From the NCBI GenBank assembly GCA_022432975.1, contig CM039510.1, positions 31,589,023-31,653,022 of the forward strand: a stretch of 64,000 nucleotides of DNA. The letters run 5' to 3'. The stretch comes from Begonia masoniana (lineage: Eukaryota > Streptophyta > Magnoliopsida > Cucurbitales > Begoniaceae). This document shows positions 52,194-61,491 of this stretch, in pieces. Below the pieces are notes generated by a model. That model searched no databases and was not told where the DNA came from. It saw only the letters and a list, made by a program, of their open reading frames with translations. Each line of letters starts with the position of its first letter. Position 1 is the stretch's first letter. The position numbers and the translations under genes were made by a program.

Positions 52194-55029
52194 TGTAACA
52201 CCCGGCATTTTTGGTCATTTAACCACCCCTAAATTTATTTGAATAGAAGAAATTTGCTATTAATGTAATAAATATTTTGTTGGGATTGGGACGCTTAGAA
52301 TTTTAAGGGTTTAAGAAAAATGGAACGAAAAGTGAAAGTCAAACCGCTCGGAATTTCGGTATTCCGTTTATTAGGTTATATTCGTAAATATGGTAATCTA
52401 AGGTTATTTTGCGAGCAGGAAGTTTTGTTAGAACCCTAGGATTTAATTAGAATATTTGGTGGATGGAGAAAGTTTCGAGATTTTAAGCGGGATTCCGAAA
52501 CAAAACGCGAACGCTTTAATGCTCTCTCTCTCTCTCTCCCTCCGTCCCTCCCTCACGTGCCACTTATTTCCCCCCTCCCCCTCTCTTTCTCTTCATTCTT
52601 TTCCCGTCCCCCTCTCTGGTTTTAACCTTCTCCAGACAACGACGAACCAACCTCACGCCGCCGATGATTTTCTTCAATGCCCTCCTAGCCGATTTCTTCA
52701 ATTTCTCTGATAAAGGTAATCTTCTACGTTATTTACTGAGTTTAGGATAATTATTCATTAGTTTCATTGAAGTTTTAGGGGTAGAGTTTTGGAGAAAACT
52801 CGTCGTTTTTATACGAAAACATGCTAAAATATCATCTAATGGTTTGAATGGATAAAATAAAGAAAAACTAAGCTCGGTCAACGAAAAACCAAAATTCGAT
52901 CGAAAATTGACACGTATTTAGGGCACCCACGAAATTGGTATTTTTCTTTCGTTTTCGGCGTGGTTTTTATAAATTAACAATTCTATGATAAACTAGACGT
53001 AATGAGGATTCTGAAACATATTGGATTGTCGAAAACGAAACTCCTTTGGGTGATGAATTCGAGTATGAATTTGTGCACATAAGGTGTTCGACGAATTGTC
53101 CAAATGAGTTGTTAGATTGGTTTTCAGCAATTTGAATGGAGTTTGGAGCATGTCCTACTTAGTTTGTTAATTAGTATTATTGTAACGTGGCTTATGGTTC
53201 TATTGTACGTATTATAGGTTCGAGACTCGCCGAGACGTTCAAGGCTCGCAAACTTTACGGATGCTAGGTAAGTTCTTACGTATAGGTTGGCCCTTAAGGT
53301 TCTACATCACGGAGGTACTAGGTTTTTACGCTTTCGAGATTGTCGATGGGTAGATAGGTTGTAGAATAGGTCTTAAGTTAAGTATGTTTGTTTTACGTAA
53401 TGTCTCGAGGATTTGTCATTTATTTTATGCTTTGATGACTTGTCTTTTATTATGTTATGTTTAAGTACAATGTACGTCCATGCATACACGTTTTCTCGAA
53501 AGTCATGCGAAATTTTTTATGCACGTGATTTGAAGTAAGAAAGATAAAAGATGTAAATGTAAAGTACGATTAAGTGTGGGACGGGTGCTGGCATATGTTT
53601 TGTCCTTCTTTGGGACTACGTAAAACCGTCATCGCCGCAGACAAACATGTGATTTTTATGTATTCTCGAACATGTATTTTGTCCCTCCATGGGATATAGC
53701 AAAAGTACCAACCATGTTAACCCCAACGTCATGTACGTATGTTATGTTTCCCACACTCTATAAGCCCCACTTATACCACATATCCACTTGAACGTAAATG
53801 TAAAGTAATGTTCATGTTCTTGAAATGTTCGTGGATAGCACATGAATCACTTGCATTATATTCCTTTACTGAGATTTAGGCTCATTAGTTGAACTCCATG
53901 TTGTAAGTACGGATCGCACGGATGAGGACTCTGAGCCTCAGGCCAATGTGTAGGCGCAGTTGGCGGGACAAGCTTGCAGGGTTTGTTGTGGCAGTCAGGA
54001 GCATTTTTGGCCCGTGCGTGAGGTTTTGAAATATATGTCACGTTTGTATAGTCTTTTTGGGATTTAGGTTTTCTGTCGATGTTTTAGAATTTTTGTTTAG
54101 ATAGTTAATTTTTGAAAAACATACTGAACTGTTAGGGCTTTTAGGTTTATGCATGGATTCGTACAGTTTTTCAATCGATCCATGCAGTTTGATTTCTTGA
54201 ATTTCCGCCACATTTTCTAACACGTTTAAAAATACGTTTTGAGTCAGGTTTTTGGGGGTTTTGAAGTATTTTGTTTTTAAAGAGATTCAGAAAGATTTTA
54301 GATAAGTTTAAGGTGAAGTGTAGGGGGTAGAAATGGAGAAAAAGTAAATAAGTGTGGAAAAAGGGGATGAAGTGCGTGGGAGGCGCGCTGGGGCGCACAG
54401 GAGGCACCCTGGGCCCGCGCATGCAGAAGGCGCAGTGTGCACCCCAGTCAATCGATCGACGTTGGGCGCCGATCTATCGGCACTCCCTCTGGACGCAGGG
54501 CTCGCGCGGCAGATTGGTTGCCCATCGATCGGCGACCGCCCCCATCTATTCGCCAGTGGCACACGAGCTGCGCGCAGCGCGCGCACGCGCTCCACACCTC
54601 AAGTGTCCTAAAACTGTTTTTTTTTTTTTTCTGATTTTCAAACACGTTTCAACCTGACCTTTTACGATACTTGTTAAACGTATTTTACGTGCGTTTCCTA
54701 CGTAGTTTTAAGGATTTTAACGTCCCAAAAACCGAGTCGACGTTTTATCAAAAAATTATTTTAGCCTTCGTTTTAATGTTTTAAAATGGTCAACGACAAG
54801 GCAAATCTCGTGACTAGCTGGAGTGGGTCGGGGTTGTCACGAAACAAGTAGTTTTACATACGTTTATGTTAGACCCTAAAGGTCGATCGAGGTGGGTCAT
54901 TTGTCTAAGTTCGTCGTCTTTTAAGGTGTAAGTAAAAATGAAAATTTTTTATGTGAAAGTACGAGGGCTTAAGTTAAGTTTACGTCATGGCAAGTCTGTG
55001 GCGGCCCTAACTGTGTTGGGGTCGTCACC
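52194..55029 (+). mobile_element. 5' LTR of a second Tekay-like element (2,836 bp)
   Basis: It starts TGTAACACCCGGCATTTTTG and ends near GGGGTCGTCACC, 4 bp before a primer site. It includes a CT microsatellite with CTCTCTCTCTCTCTCC at about 52521-52536, a CACGTG motif at 52553, a region (53580-53760) with TTTTGTCC..GGGA blocks equivalent to 2780-2880 of the 1483 LTR, and a GC island at 54360-54600. The 3' LTR is not in the window. Confidence 0.8.
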
Positions 55030-55033
55030 GTTA

Positions 55034-55049
55034 TGTTATCAGAGCACCC
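55034..55049 (+). other. Primer-binding site (one mismatch)
   Basis: TGTTATCAGAGCACCC, equivalent to TGGTATCAGAGCCCCC at 4043, follows the LTR end. Confidence 0.82.
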
Positions 55050-55191
55050 AGGTTTTAAAATCGCTTCTGTAGATTGTTTGACTGCGCTATTTGCCACGTG
55101 AGATCACTCCACCAACAGTAAGTGTTTAAGTTTCTGTACCCATTTTAGTTTATTAAATATAGTTTATTATTGTTTATAGGAACTTAAGAAA

Positions 55192-55702
55192 ATGGTGAGG
55201 GGACGTCAAGGTGAAGCGAACGATAGGTGCGACGCCTTTGACCGTTTAACCGAGTTGGTCGGTATACAGTCTCGCATGGTGGAACGTATGATGGTGATGG
55301 AAGATAACGGGAACAACAATCACCCAAATCCTCCACGTGACACCAGTGGGGAAAGGTTCCGGCGGCTCCAATCTCCTATGTTTGATGGACTATCGATGAC
55401 CCGACCCACACAAAGGATTGGATCCGGATGATTAAGAGAATGTTCAACTACGCGGAGGTGGAAGAGAATAAGAAGGTTATGTGAGCCGCATTTCATCTCA
55501 CCAAGAGTGCGGGGTTTTGGTGGGACAGTGTACAGACAACAACGGCGGCAATGGATTGGGACGGATTCAAGAGGGTTTTCTACGAAAAGTACTTCGACTA
55601 TAGTCTGAGGAAGGGAAAGATGATCGAATTCGCTCAACTACGATAATATGGAACAGTGGCCGAGTATTTTCATAAGTTTGAGTCACTATCCCGCTCTCAA
55701 CT
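55192..55702 (+). pseudogene. gag: Tekay-like gag, frameshifted and truncated
   Basis: The ATG at 55192 reads MVRGRQGEANDRCDAFDRLT, closely parallel to the gag start at 4203. A one-base loss near 55390 (after SPMFDGLS) shifts the frame; the core continues as KDWIRMIKRMFNYAEVEENK, a stop near 55482, GFWWDSVQTTT, FKRVFYEKYFD, and AEYFHKFESLSRS to 55700. Unrelated sequence follows: first about 35 bp beginning GTGACGTCCCTAACACTG, then caulimovirid RNase H. Zinc knuckle, protease and all of pol are absent. Confidence 0.85.
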
Positions 55703-55734
55703 GTGACGTCCCTAACACTGTACCCGATTTACCC

Positions 55735-55930
55735 GTACTATATATATAATTTGCTATTATCAGCCAATAAGATAATTTGCTCTCCGAAATATCATTATTT
55801 TATTATAAACTCCATATTTGATAAATGGCTAGCAGAATTACCTATTTATACTTTCTCTATTAAGTATATTAAGGGAGACGGTCACTCTCTCTATACTATT
55901 CTAACCCGTGCATTTTCTCAGTATGGATAA
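55735..55930 (+). pseudogene. Endogenous caulimovirid: C-terminal end of RT/RNase H polyprotein
   Basis: Translation gives a short tail of reverse transcriptase/RNase H of the Caulimoviridae type: KWLAELPIYTFSIKYIKGD then LTRAFSQ before the stop at 55928-55930. The form 'F-x-x-KYIKG...L-T-R-x-F' is the end of pararetroviral RNase H. Catalytic parts are not present. Its stop overlaps the ATG at 55923 of the next ORF by a few bases in another frame, indicating the natural order polyprotein then RG-rich ORF. Confidence 0.68.
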
Positions 55931-56235
55931 CCCCTTTAGGGGTAGGGGTAGAGGCCGTGGCCGTGGCCGTGGCAGTGGCAGATATTTATACGATTATCAT
56001 TTTCCTATTATTGGTAGTGCTGGTGGCGTTGCTAGCACTAGTATTGCTACACTGACTCCCAAAACTGGTAAAGAAGTTTTGGAGTCTGTCACTTATTTTA
56101 AAAAGAGTTAAAATTATTTGCTATGATGAAAGATCAATTAGGATCTGTTGAAGATTTGAATATGACTGATGAAGATGAAGATCATATATCTGATCATATT
56201 TCTACTCCAGGTTCAGGATCTTTTCAGATATTTGC
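55923..56235 (+). pseudogene. RG-rich downstream ORF, N-terminus joined to C-terminal fragment
   Basis: The ATG at 55923 overlaps the upstream stop. The start is MDNPFRGRGRGRGRG, then a spacer with TPKTGKEVLESVTYFKKS, which resembles the start of the minus-strand copy (RG-rich, then TAPEIFEAGDQYLKKH near 63010). After a stop near 56109 the sequence jumps to a 130-bp piece (56105-56235) nearly identical to 60077-60210, close to the protein's C-terminus. About 0.9 kb of the middle is deleted. The family is unknown to me. RG repeats often bind RNA, but that is inference. Confidence 0.65.
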
Positions 56236-56560
56236 AAATGTCTCTCAACCATGCAAATGGGTATTTTTGCCTGATGCCTTTCTCACGGCTAAGCGGCCAC
56301 ACACCCCAACACGGCAACAGAAAGACATCTTACAAACAAGATGAAATCACAGCAAGTATTCTTTGCACATGAAAGCACGGAAAGAGTTAATAGAATCGTG
56401 TTGAAGAGATCACCTCATCGTATTGAGAAGAACAAAAGATCGTGTTGAAGTTAAAGCAAATATCGATTTACATTAGAAAACTTATCGACAAGTCCTTAGT
56501 TATTTGAAAGCAAATACAAATTTAGCCAATCATTTGGCTCTGATATCAAGAGGGGGGAAG
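56236..56560 (-). other. Caulimovirid leader with tRNA-Met primer site (56534-56549)
   Basis: On the minus strand TTGATATCAGAGCCAA at 56534-56549 matches the complement of initiator tRNA-Met (TGGTATCAGAGCCA) apart from one base. It lies downstream of the promoter at 56600-56870, as in pararetrovirus genomes where the primer site is in the leader after the RNA start. The rest is non-coding and ends at the inversion junction near 56236. Confidence 0.66.
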
Positions 56561-56579
56561 CGATGAAGAAGAAGGAAGA

Positions 56580-56870
56580 AGTAGAAGAAACTTACTTATT
56601 ATTCACAATAGTTGTAGCATACAAAGAGAGAGAGGGAGCGATCAGAGCTAGAGTTTTTACAAGGAGAGAAGGCAAAACTCTAAACAAACTTGAGAAAAGA
56701 AATGCAAACTAGCTCCCTTATATAGAAACGGGAGTTACAAGCGACAAACTAGTAACAGTAAAAGTAGATTCCCACTTATCAACTAGTGGGGCCTAGTCAT
56801 GACAAAAGTAAAAGCAAATAGTCCTCCCATAGTGGAGTACGGAGATTCCTTCATAATGGAGTGGTAGGGA
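56580..56870 (-). promoter_or_regulatory. Caulimovirid promoter and RNA 5'/3' end region (minus)
   Basis: The minus strand has TTTCTATATAAGGGAGC (TATA near 56719-56726), then the conserved ATGCAAACTAGC complement, a pyrimidine-rich stretch, and GTGAATAATAAG (poly(A)-like) near 56595. It is homologous to 60788-61085 and 61110-61490. The position after the last ORF and before the primer site fits the 35S-type promoter of Caulimoviridae. Confidence 0.7.
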
Positions 56871-56873
56871 CCA

Positions 56874-57655
56874 CTACTTAACTTTATCAAAATCTTTATA
56901 CTTCTGCCATAAGATCTTGCTGTCTTCACGAATCATATCTACATAATCTGAACGATCACCATTAAAAGGTTGATTCCACTTAGCTTCAGCTTCATTAAAT
57001 AATTGACATAAAAACTGAGTTCTTTCTTTCATTTGTGCAACCCTTTGTTGCATATGACTAATATAGTTTCCAAAATTCATAGCTCTAATATGTAGAGGTA
57101 ACCAAAGAGCTAGATTATGGACTGGTCTCCGATTTCTTTTAGAAATAGGAAAAGTTCTATTTCTTCGATAATATCGTCCGAAATTTCTATCAATATTTCT
57201 TGGATACCACCCAATATTCCAAGGAGCCACATTATAAGGATTCATTAAAGGAATATGATGACGAATTCTATCTTCAAAAACTTTATTTTCATGTCTTACA
57301 GCGGTTAATATTTCATGACGCTGTTCTAGAGATAAATAATTATCCCACCAACCTTTTAAAGCACCATTAAATCCATTAATAATAAAGGCAGCTATATCAG
57401 AATCTTTATTCTGAGAGGCTTTACAAACGCTAGAATACATTAACATTTTTTGGAGTAATTCATAAATTTGATATTCGGTTAAACCATCAAGGTTCCAATC
57501 ATAGATAGTTTTAGCAGTATAAGAAGACTGTTCATGTAACCAATTTTCTTCCCATAATAAATCTACGGGAGTAGGTCTTTTATAATAAGTTCTTCTAATT
57601 CTATCGCCACCAGGCCCTTTATCCTCATATCTAACTCTATGAATACTTAAAGGGT
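56874..57655 (-). pseudogene. Caulimovirid capsid-like domain fused to the last ORF's protein
   Basis: On the minus strand 57655-57250 encodes a conserved caulimovirid pre-capsid/capsid segment: GPGGDRIRRTYYKRPTPVD, ENWLHEQSS, FIINGFNGALKGWWDNYL near 57380-57330. At about 57240 it changes without a stop into the last ORF's family from MNPYNVAPWNIGWYP to the stop near 56874 (KILWQKYKDFDKVK). In the plus copy (60344) that protein has its own start, so the fusion arose by a deletion removing capsid end, protease, RT, RNase H and the RG-rich ORF. The first part is separated from 57656-58099 by a single frameshift. Confidence 0.72.
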
Positions 57656-58099
57656 CTATAGATTCTGGTAATGGATATAATTACATTCAGTAAAAGATTT
57701 TTCTATTTTTTTAATATCTTTTAAATAAGAAGGCATATCTTCGTCTTCACTAGAAGTATCATCTGCTGGCCAAGAACTAGAATCAATAGTTGGATGAATT
57801 TCAGTGTGATAATTTTCCATAGAATTTTCGGCTTGTGTATTAATAACACTAATATTTAATTGTTTCATTCTTTTAGCTAATTGTTCAATAAAGTCATTAT
57901 TGTCTTTGGGAGATTTAAAATTAAATTTGGATATCACTATAGGAGGTTTTAAATCAGGAATAGAAATATTTTCTTTCTTTATTCCAGATGTCGAAGGAGG
58001 TGTCGTAAGAATATCTTCTATAACCTTTTTATTTGATTTTTCAGATAATTTAATTATTTGAGTTTCAACTCTTGATAATTGTTGTCCTATAGTGCTCAT
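57656..58099 (-). pseudogene. Caulimovirid polyprotein N-terminus with coiled coil (147 aa as read)
   Basis: The ATG at 58099 is 12 bp after the upstream stop. Residues 1-30 (MSTIGQQLSRVETQIIKLSE) have heptad-like spacing typical of a short coiled coil. A linker with IPDLKPPIVISKF, a helix (NDFIEQLAKRMKQLN) and a Ser/Asp/Glu-rich stretch (DDTSSEDEDMPSYL) follow. The stop at 57656 results from a frameshift; the capsid-like text continues in another frame. The N-terminal coiled coil recalls virion-associated proteins of Caulimoviridae, but identity is inferred from position. Confidence 0.62.
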
Positions 58100-58111
58100 A
58101 TGAATATTATT

Positions 58112-58540
58112 TTAATTTATTTGTTTAATTATAATATCATTTTTATCTTCAATAGGTTGAGATAAACTAACCAAAGGAATAGCTTCAATAGTATTATTCT
58201 TTAGACTAATAGGTTCTAAAGGTGGATGTATAGATTTAATACTTTCATTGTTTTTTATATTCCAAGTTTTACAATGATTATTATATTCTTCTAAAATATT
58301 AATTTGATATTTTGATACAGGTTTATAAAATATCGTTAAATACCATTCACTAAAAGTGATGAGATTCTGTTTCAAATCTAGATAAGAATAATATAAATCT
58401 TTTAATTTTTTAAATTCTTCAGATTTTTTATAATATTTTTTATCAATCCAATTTCTGAGAATAGCATTTTCAGGTGATTGATATTCTTCGTTACATATTT
58501 TTCTAATATCATCTTTGCTTAAATTTGAGTAATTCATCAT
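58112..58540 (-). CDS. Caulimovirid small ORF (142 aa), family not recognised
   Basis: It starts MMNYSNLSKDDIRKICNEEY; its ATG overlaps the stop of the movement-protein ORF (58537-58540), the stop/start overlap common in Caulimoviridae. The protein is rich in Lys, Asn, Ile and aromatic residues and mostly helical in look (FKKLKDLYYSYLDLKQNL, FSEWYLTIFYKPVSKYQINI), with no signal peptide or membrane segment. In other genera this position holds small virion-associated or insect-transmission proteins; whether this is either cannot be told. The frame is intact, but the promoter and leader upstream of the gene set are missing. Confidence 0.6.
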   Translation of the reverse strand: MMNYSNLSKDDIRKICNEEYQSPENAILRNWIDKKYYKKSEEFKKLKDLYYSYLDLKQNLITFSEWYLTIFYKPVSKYQINILEEYNNHCKTWNIKNNESIKSIHPPLEPISLKNNTIEAIPLVSLSQPIEDKNDIIIKQIN

Positions 58541-59436
58541 AATTTAAATTCCATTTTTGAAACAGTAGGTGACTCTCTTTTATAAGGTTGAGAGGTTTCT
58601 CCTTTTTCATATTTAGAATTAGAAAATTGATTAGAATAAACACCATGAGGTATTTGTTGTTCAGATATTTTTAAAGCTTCAATATTAGAAATAGGAGTTT
58701 CAGATACAGAAAATCTAGAACTAGGTAAATCTACTTGATAAGGAGGAATAGATGACCTAGAAGATAGACTTCTGGAAAAAGATATTTTTCTTGATTGGTT
58801 ATTATCAAATTTAATTTCTATATGTCCTTCAGGGGTTTGAATAATTTGAACGATTTTTTTATTAATAATTGGTTGAGGTAATACAGCTTGAGGAATAGTC
58901 CATTGTTCTGGAAATGTGACTTCATCCCAGTTTATTAATCTAGGAATAGCTATATTAGTTTTCATTATATCACTTTCAATTAATAAAGTTTTTCCTGGAT
59001 TATCTTTTAATTTAACTTGAGGACATAAAGTATTCATTACTTTATAACTTAATCGATAGATTATAGCAATAGTTTCTGAACCTTGAAGAAACTCGTAACC
59101 ATGAGTTTGAATATTTAAAACTACTGATTCAAATAAATTTTTATCAGTCAAAGATAAAGTTAAATTAGGATAAACATTAAAATAAATGGGATCATGACAT
59201 AAACTGGTTTGTATAACACCCATTAAAGATTCTTTATAATTTTGACTCCTAGCGTATCTAAGAGTAGCTAAAATACTAGCATTTAAACCATGAATAGTTA
59301 AGGGTTTAAAAGCTATTTGAATAAGTCCAATGTGAATATATTTATATTTCGTAAAATATTTTTGAATATCTTTTAATCCTAATAATTTTATAGTTTTTTC
59401 ATTAGAATCTAAGCAAATAGTTTGCTCAGAGGTCAC
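58537..59436 (-). CDS. Caulimovirid movement protein (30K-type), endogenous copy
   Basis: This is a 299-aa open frame. The 30K movement-protein core spans about residues 20-180: KYIHIGLIQIAFKPLTIHGL, NASILATLRYARSQNYKESL, CHDPIYFNVYPNLTLSLTD, then FESVVLNIQTHGYEF and IAIIYRLSYKVMNT. These match the Caulimoviridae movement domain, whose proteins form tubules or widen plasmodesmata so that virus can pass between cells. The C-terminal 100 residues are Ser/Pro-rich. It is a free-standing ORF, as in genera such as Caulimovirus, not joined to capsid. Sequence upstream of the ATG is replaced by an inverted fragment at about 59445, so it has no promoter and is probably silent. Confidence 0.82.
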   Translation of the reverse strand: MTSEQTICLDSNEKTIKLLGLKDIQKYFTKYKYIHIGLIQIAFKPLTIHGLNASILATLRYARSQNYKESLMGVIQTSLCHDPIYFNVYPNLTLSLTDKNLFESVVLNIQTHGYEFLQGSETIAIIYRLSYKVMNTLCPQVKLKDNPGKTLLIESDIMKTNIAIPRLINWDEVTFPEQWTIPQAVLPQPIINKKIVQIIQTPEGHIEIKFDNNQSRKISFSRSLSSRSSIPPYQVDLPSSRFSVSETPISNIEALKISEQQIPHGVYSNQFSNSKYEKGETSQPYKRESPTVSKMEFKL

Positions 59437-59445
59437 CTATTACAC

Positions 59446-60347
59446 ATTCAAAGTGTTATATTATCAGGATTATCCATCCTCAAGAGTGGGGCTTAAATGT
59501 ATTTGCTATTAGAAGCCTGAAAAATGATCAGAAATATAATTATTGGGATTATGTGAAAGCTTGGGAAAATACTTTTTACTATCAAAATCCTACAAGAACC
59601 CATTCATGGTTCTTTACTATCAATCCTGAGATTATGAAATCAGAAGATAAATTTCCACCTTGGTTTTATGTTTGGTGGATTGAGCATTCTCCTGATCTAT
59701 CTATATTTCCTGAAAATATTCAAGCATTATTTGCTATATGGTTAAAATATCATCCTGAGTTATCCAGCAGGAAAACAATTATTAAAGAACAAGACCTATT
59801 ATGGTTCTGTACTGAATTCCAAATTAATTGGATATGGCAATGGAATTTGGAAATTGATCAAGACCCTATTGGTCTGTATGAAGTTCAAAGAAACTTTTAT
59901 GTTAAATGGTGGGCTAGATATGAAACTGAAGCCTGTATCGAAAGAATCAAAGCTGCTATTAGCACTTATAAAGACAAAGTGAGAAGTCCTATTACGGATA
60001 AAGATGAAAATATGGATGACAATTATATGAGAAAAATGTATGAAAATATTCAAAAGAAATATCCTCATATGAGTAAAAAAGAAAAAGAGTTGAAATTATT
60101 TGCTATGATGAAAGATCAATTAGGATCTGTTGAAGATTTGAATATGACTGATGAAGATGAAGATCATATATCTGATCATATTTCTACTCCAGGTTCAGGA
60201 TCTTTTCAGATATTAGCTGAAGACTCACAAGATCCTAATGAAGATATTACTGATTTGACTATTGATTATACTACTAAAGACTTATGGGAAGCTTTTGTTG
60301 ATGAACAGAAAAAGCTTAAAAATAAGGGAAAAAAGAAAACGTTATGA
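59446..60347 (+). pseudogene. RG-rich-ORF protein, C-terminal two thirds (plus copy)
   Basis: An open frame from the inversion junction at about 59446 to 60347. The N-terminal RG-rich third is missing; the first visible residues resemble ITHSKCYIIR and HPQEWGLNVFAIRSLKND, shared with the minus copy near 62780-62690. Conserved blocks are WFFTINPEIMKSEDKFPPWF, ALFAIWLKYHPELSSRK, LLWFCTEFQINWIWQWNLEI and LYEVQRNFYVKWWARYETEA, then an acidic C-terminus. It is Trp-rich with no known motif. It lies after RNase H in gene order, a place occupied by the transactivator/viroplasmin in Caulimovirus, but I see no sequence support for that role. Its stop overlaps the next ATG (TTATGAAC). Confidence 0.7.
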
Positions 60348-60787
60348 ACTTTGAATTATATGAAGTTCGTATTGAAGATTTATATGAAAATAATATTGCA
60401 GGAATGAATCCTTATAATGTGGCACCTTGGAATATTGGGTGGCACCCTCGATATGTGACTAGAGAATTTCGTAACAGATATTATTATCCTAGTAGAAATA
60501 GTGTGCATTGGCCTATATCTCGACGAAATATGAGAAAAGTTCATAATCCAGCTATGTGGCTACATCTACATATTAGAGCTCAGAATTTTGGAAGACATAT
60601 GGTTTATATGCAACAAAGGGTTGAACAAATGAAAGAAAAAACTCAGTTTTTATGTAGATTATTTAATGAAGCTGAGGCCAAGTGGAATCAACCTTTTAAT
60701 GGTACCCGTTCAGAGTATGTGGATATGATTGGCGAAGACAGCAAGATCTTATGGCAGAAGTATAAAGATTTTGATAAGGTTAAGTAG
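60344..60787 (+). CDS. Last caulimovirid ORF (147 aa), unknown family, plus copy
   Basis: The ATG overlaps the preceding stop by 4 bp. Blocks are MNPYNVAPWNIGWHPRYV, an Arg/Tyr-rich stretch (NRYYYPSRNSVHWPISRRNM), NPAMWLHLHIRAQNFGRHM, a helix MQQRVEQMKEKTQFLCRLFN, and FNGTRSEYVDMIGEDSKILW. A basic N-terminal half and a coiled-coil-like C-terminal half suggest an oligomeric nucleic-acid-binding protein, which is inference only. Copies on the minus strand lie at 56874-57240 (close) and 61492-61968 (diverged). The promoter region follows at 60788. Confidence 0.68.
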   Translation: MNFELYEVRIEDLYENNIAGMNPYNVAPWNIGWHPRYVTREFRNRYYYPSRNSVHWPISRRNMRKVHNPAMWLHLHIRAQNFGRHMVYMQQRVEQMKEKTQFLCRLFNEAEAKWNQPFNGTRSEYVDMIGEDSKILWQKYKDFDKVK

Positions 60788-61085
60788 TGGTCCCTACCAC
60801 TCCACTATGAAGGAATCTTCGTACTCCACTATGGGAGTGCTATTTGCTTTTACTTTTGTCTTGAAACTAGACTAGGTCCCACCATACACTATGTGGGAAT
60901 CTACTTTTACTTTTACTAGTGTGTCGCTTGTAACTCCCGTTTCTATATAAGAGAGCTAGTTTGCATTTCTTTCTCAAGTTTTTTAGAGTTTTGCCTTCTC
61001 TCCTTGTAAAAACTCTAGCTCTGATTGCTCTCTCTCTCCCTCTTTGTATGATACAACTACTGTGAATAAACAAGTAAGTATATTC
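60788..61085 (+). promoter_or_regulatory. Caulimovirid promoter, RNA start and poly(A) region (plus)
   Basis: TATA box CTATATAAG at 60943-60951; a pyrimidine-rich leader (CTCTCTCTCTCCC near 61030); AATAAA at 61065-61070, about 115 bp after the TATA. An upstream region has repeated CCACTATG blocks (60800, 60830). A TATA box followed closely by a poly(A) signal is expected where a pararetroviral RNA is terminally redundant. Confidence 0.72.
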
Positions 61086-61109
61086 TTATACTTCAAGGAG
61101 GAAGCGAAA

Positions 61110-61490
61110 GAGAAGAAGTGAGAAGTAGAAGAAACTTACTTATTATTCACAATAGTTGTAGCATACAAAGAGAGAGAGGGAGCGATCAGAGCTAGAGTTT
61201 TTCCAAGGAGAGAAGGCAAAACTCTAAAAAACTTGTTTAAAGAAATGCAAACTAGCTCCCTTATATAGAAACGGGAGGTACAAACGACAAAATAAAAAAG
61301 TAAAAAGTAGATTCATACTTATCAACTAGTGGGCCCTAGGCTAGAAACAAACAAAGTAAAAAGCAACTAGTACTCCCATAGTGGAGTACGAAGATTCTTT
61401 CTTTTATAAAGTAGTGGGGACCACTACTTAACCTTATCAAAAACTTTATCTTCTGCAATAAGATCGAATCATAGTGGTAGGGACCACCTT
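61110..61490 (-). promoter_or_regulatory. Caulimovirid promoter region (minus), tail-to-tail with the plus copy
   Basis: On the minus strand TATA (CTATATAAG) lies at about 61260-61268 and GTGAATAATAAG near 61137-61148, clearly homologous to 60788-61085 with many differences. Between it and the ORF at 61492 are two GTGGTCCC-ACTAC blocks separated by a remnant of the other lineage's last-ORF end (about 61440-61475), a sign of recombination. Confidence 0.7.
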
Positions 61491-61491
61491 G

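Noticed and set aside
54308..54657. Overlapping short proteins in the GC island of the 52194 LTR
   Set aside because: Same reason: LTR sequence, no homology, several frames open at once.
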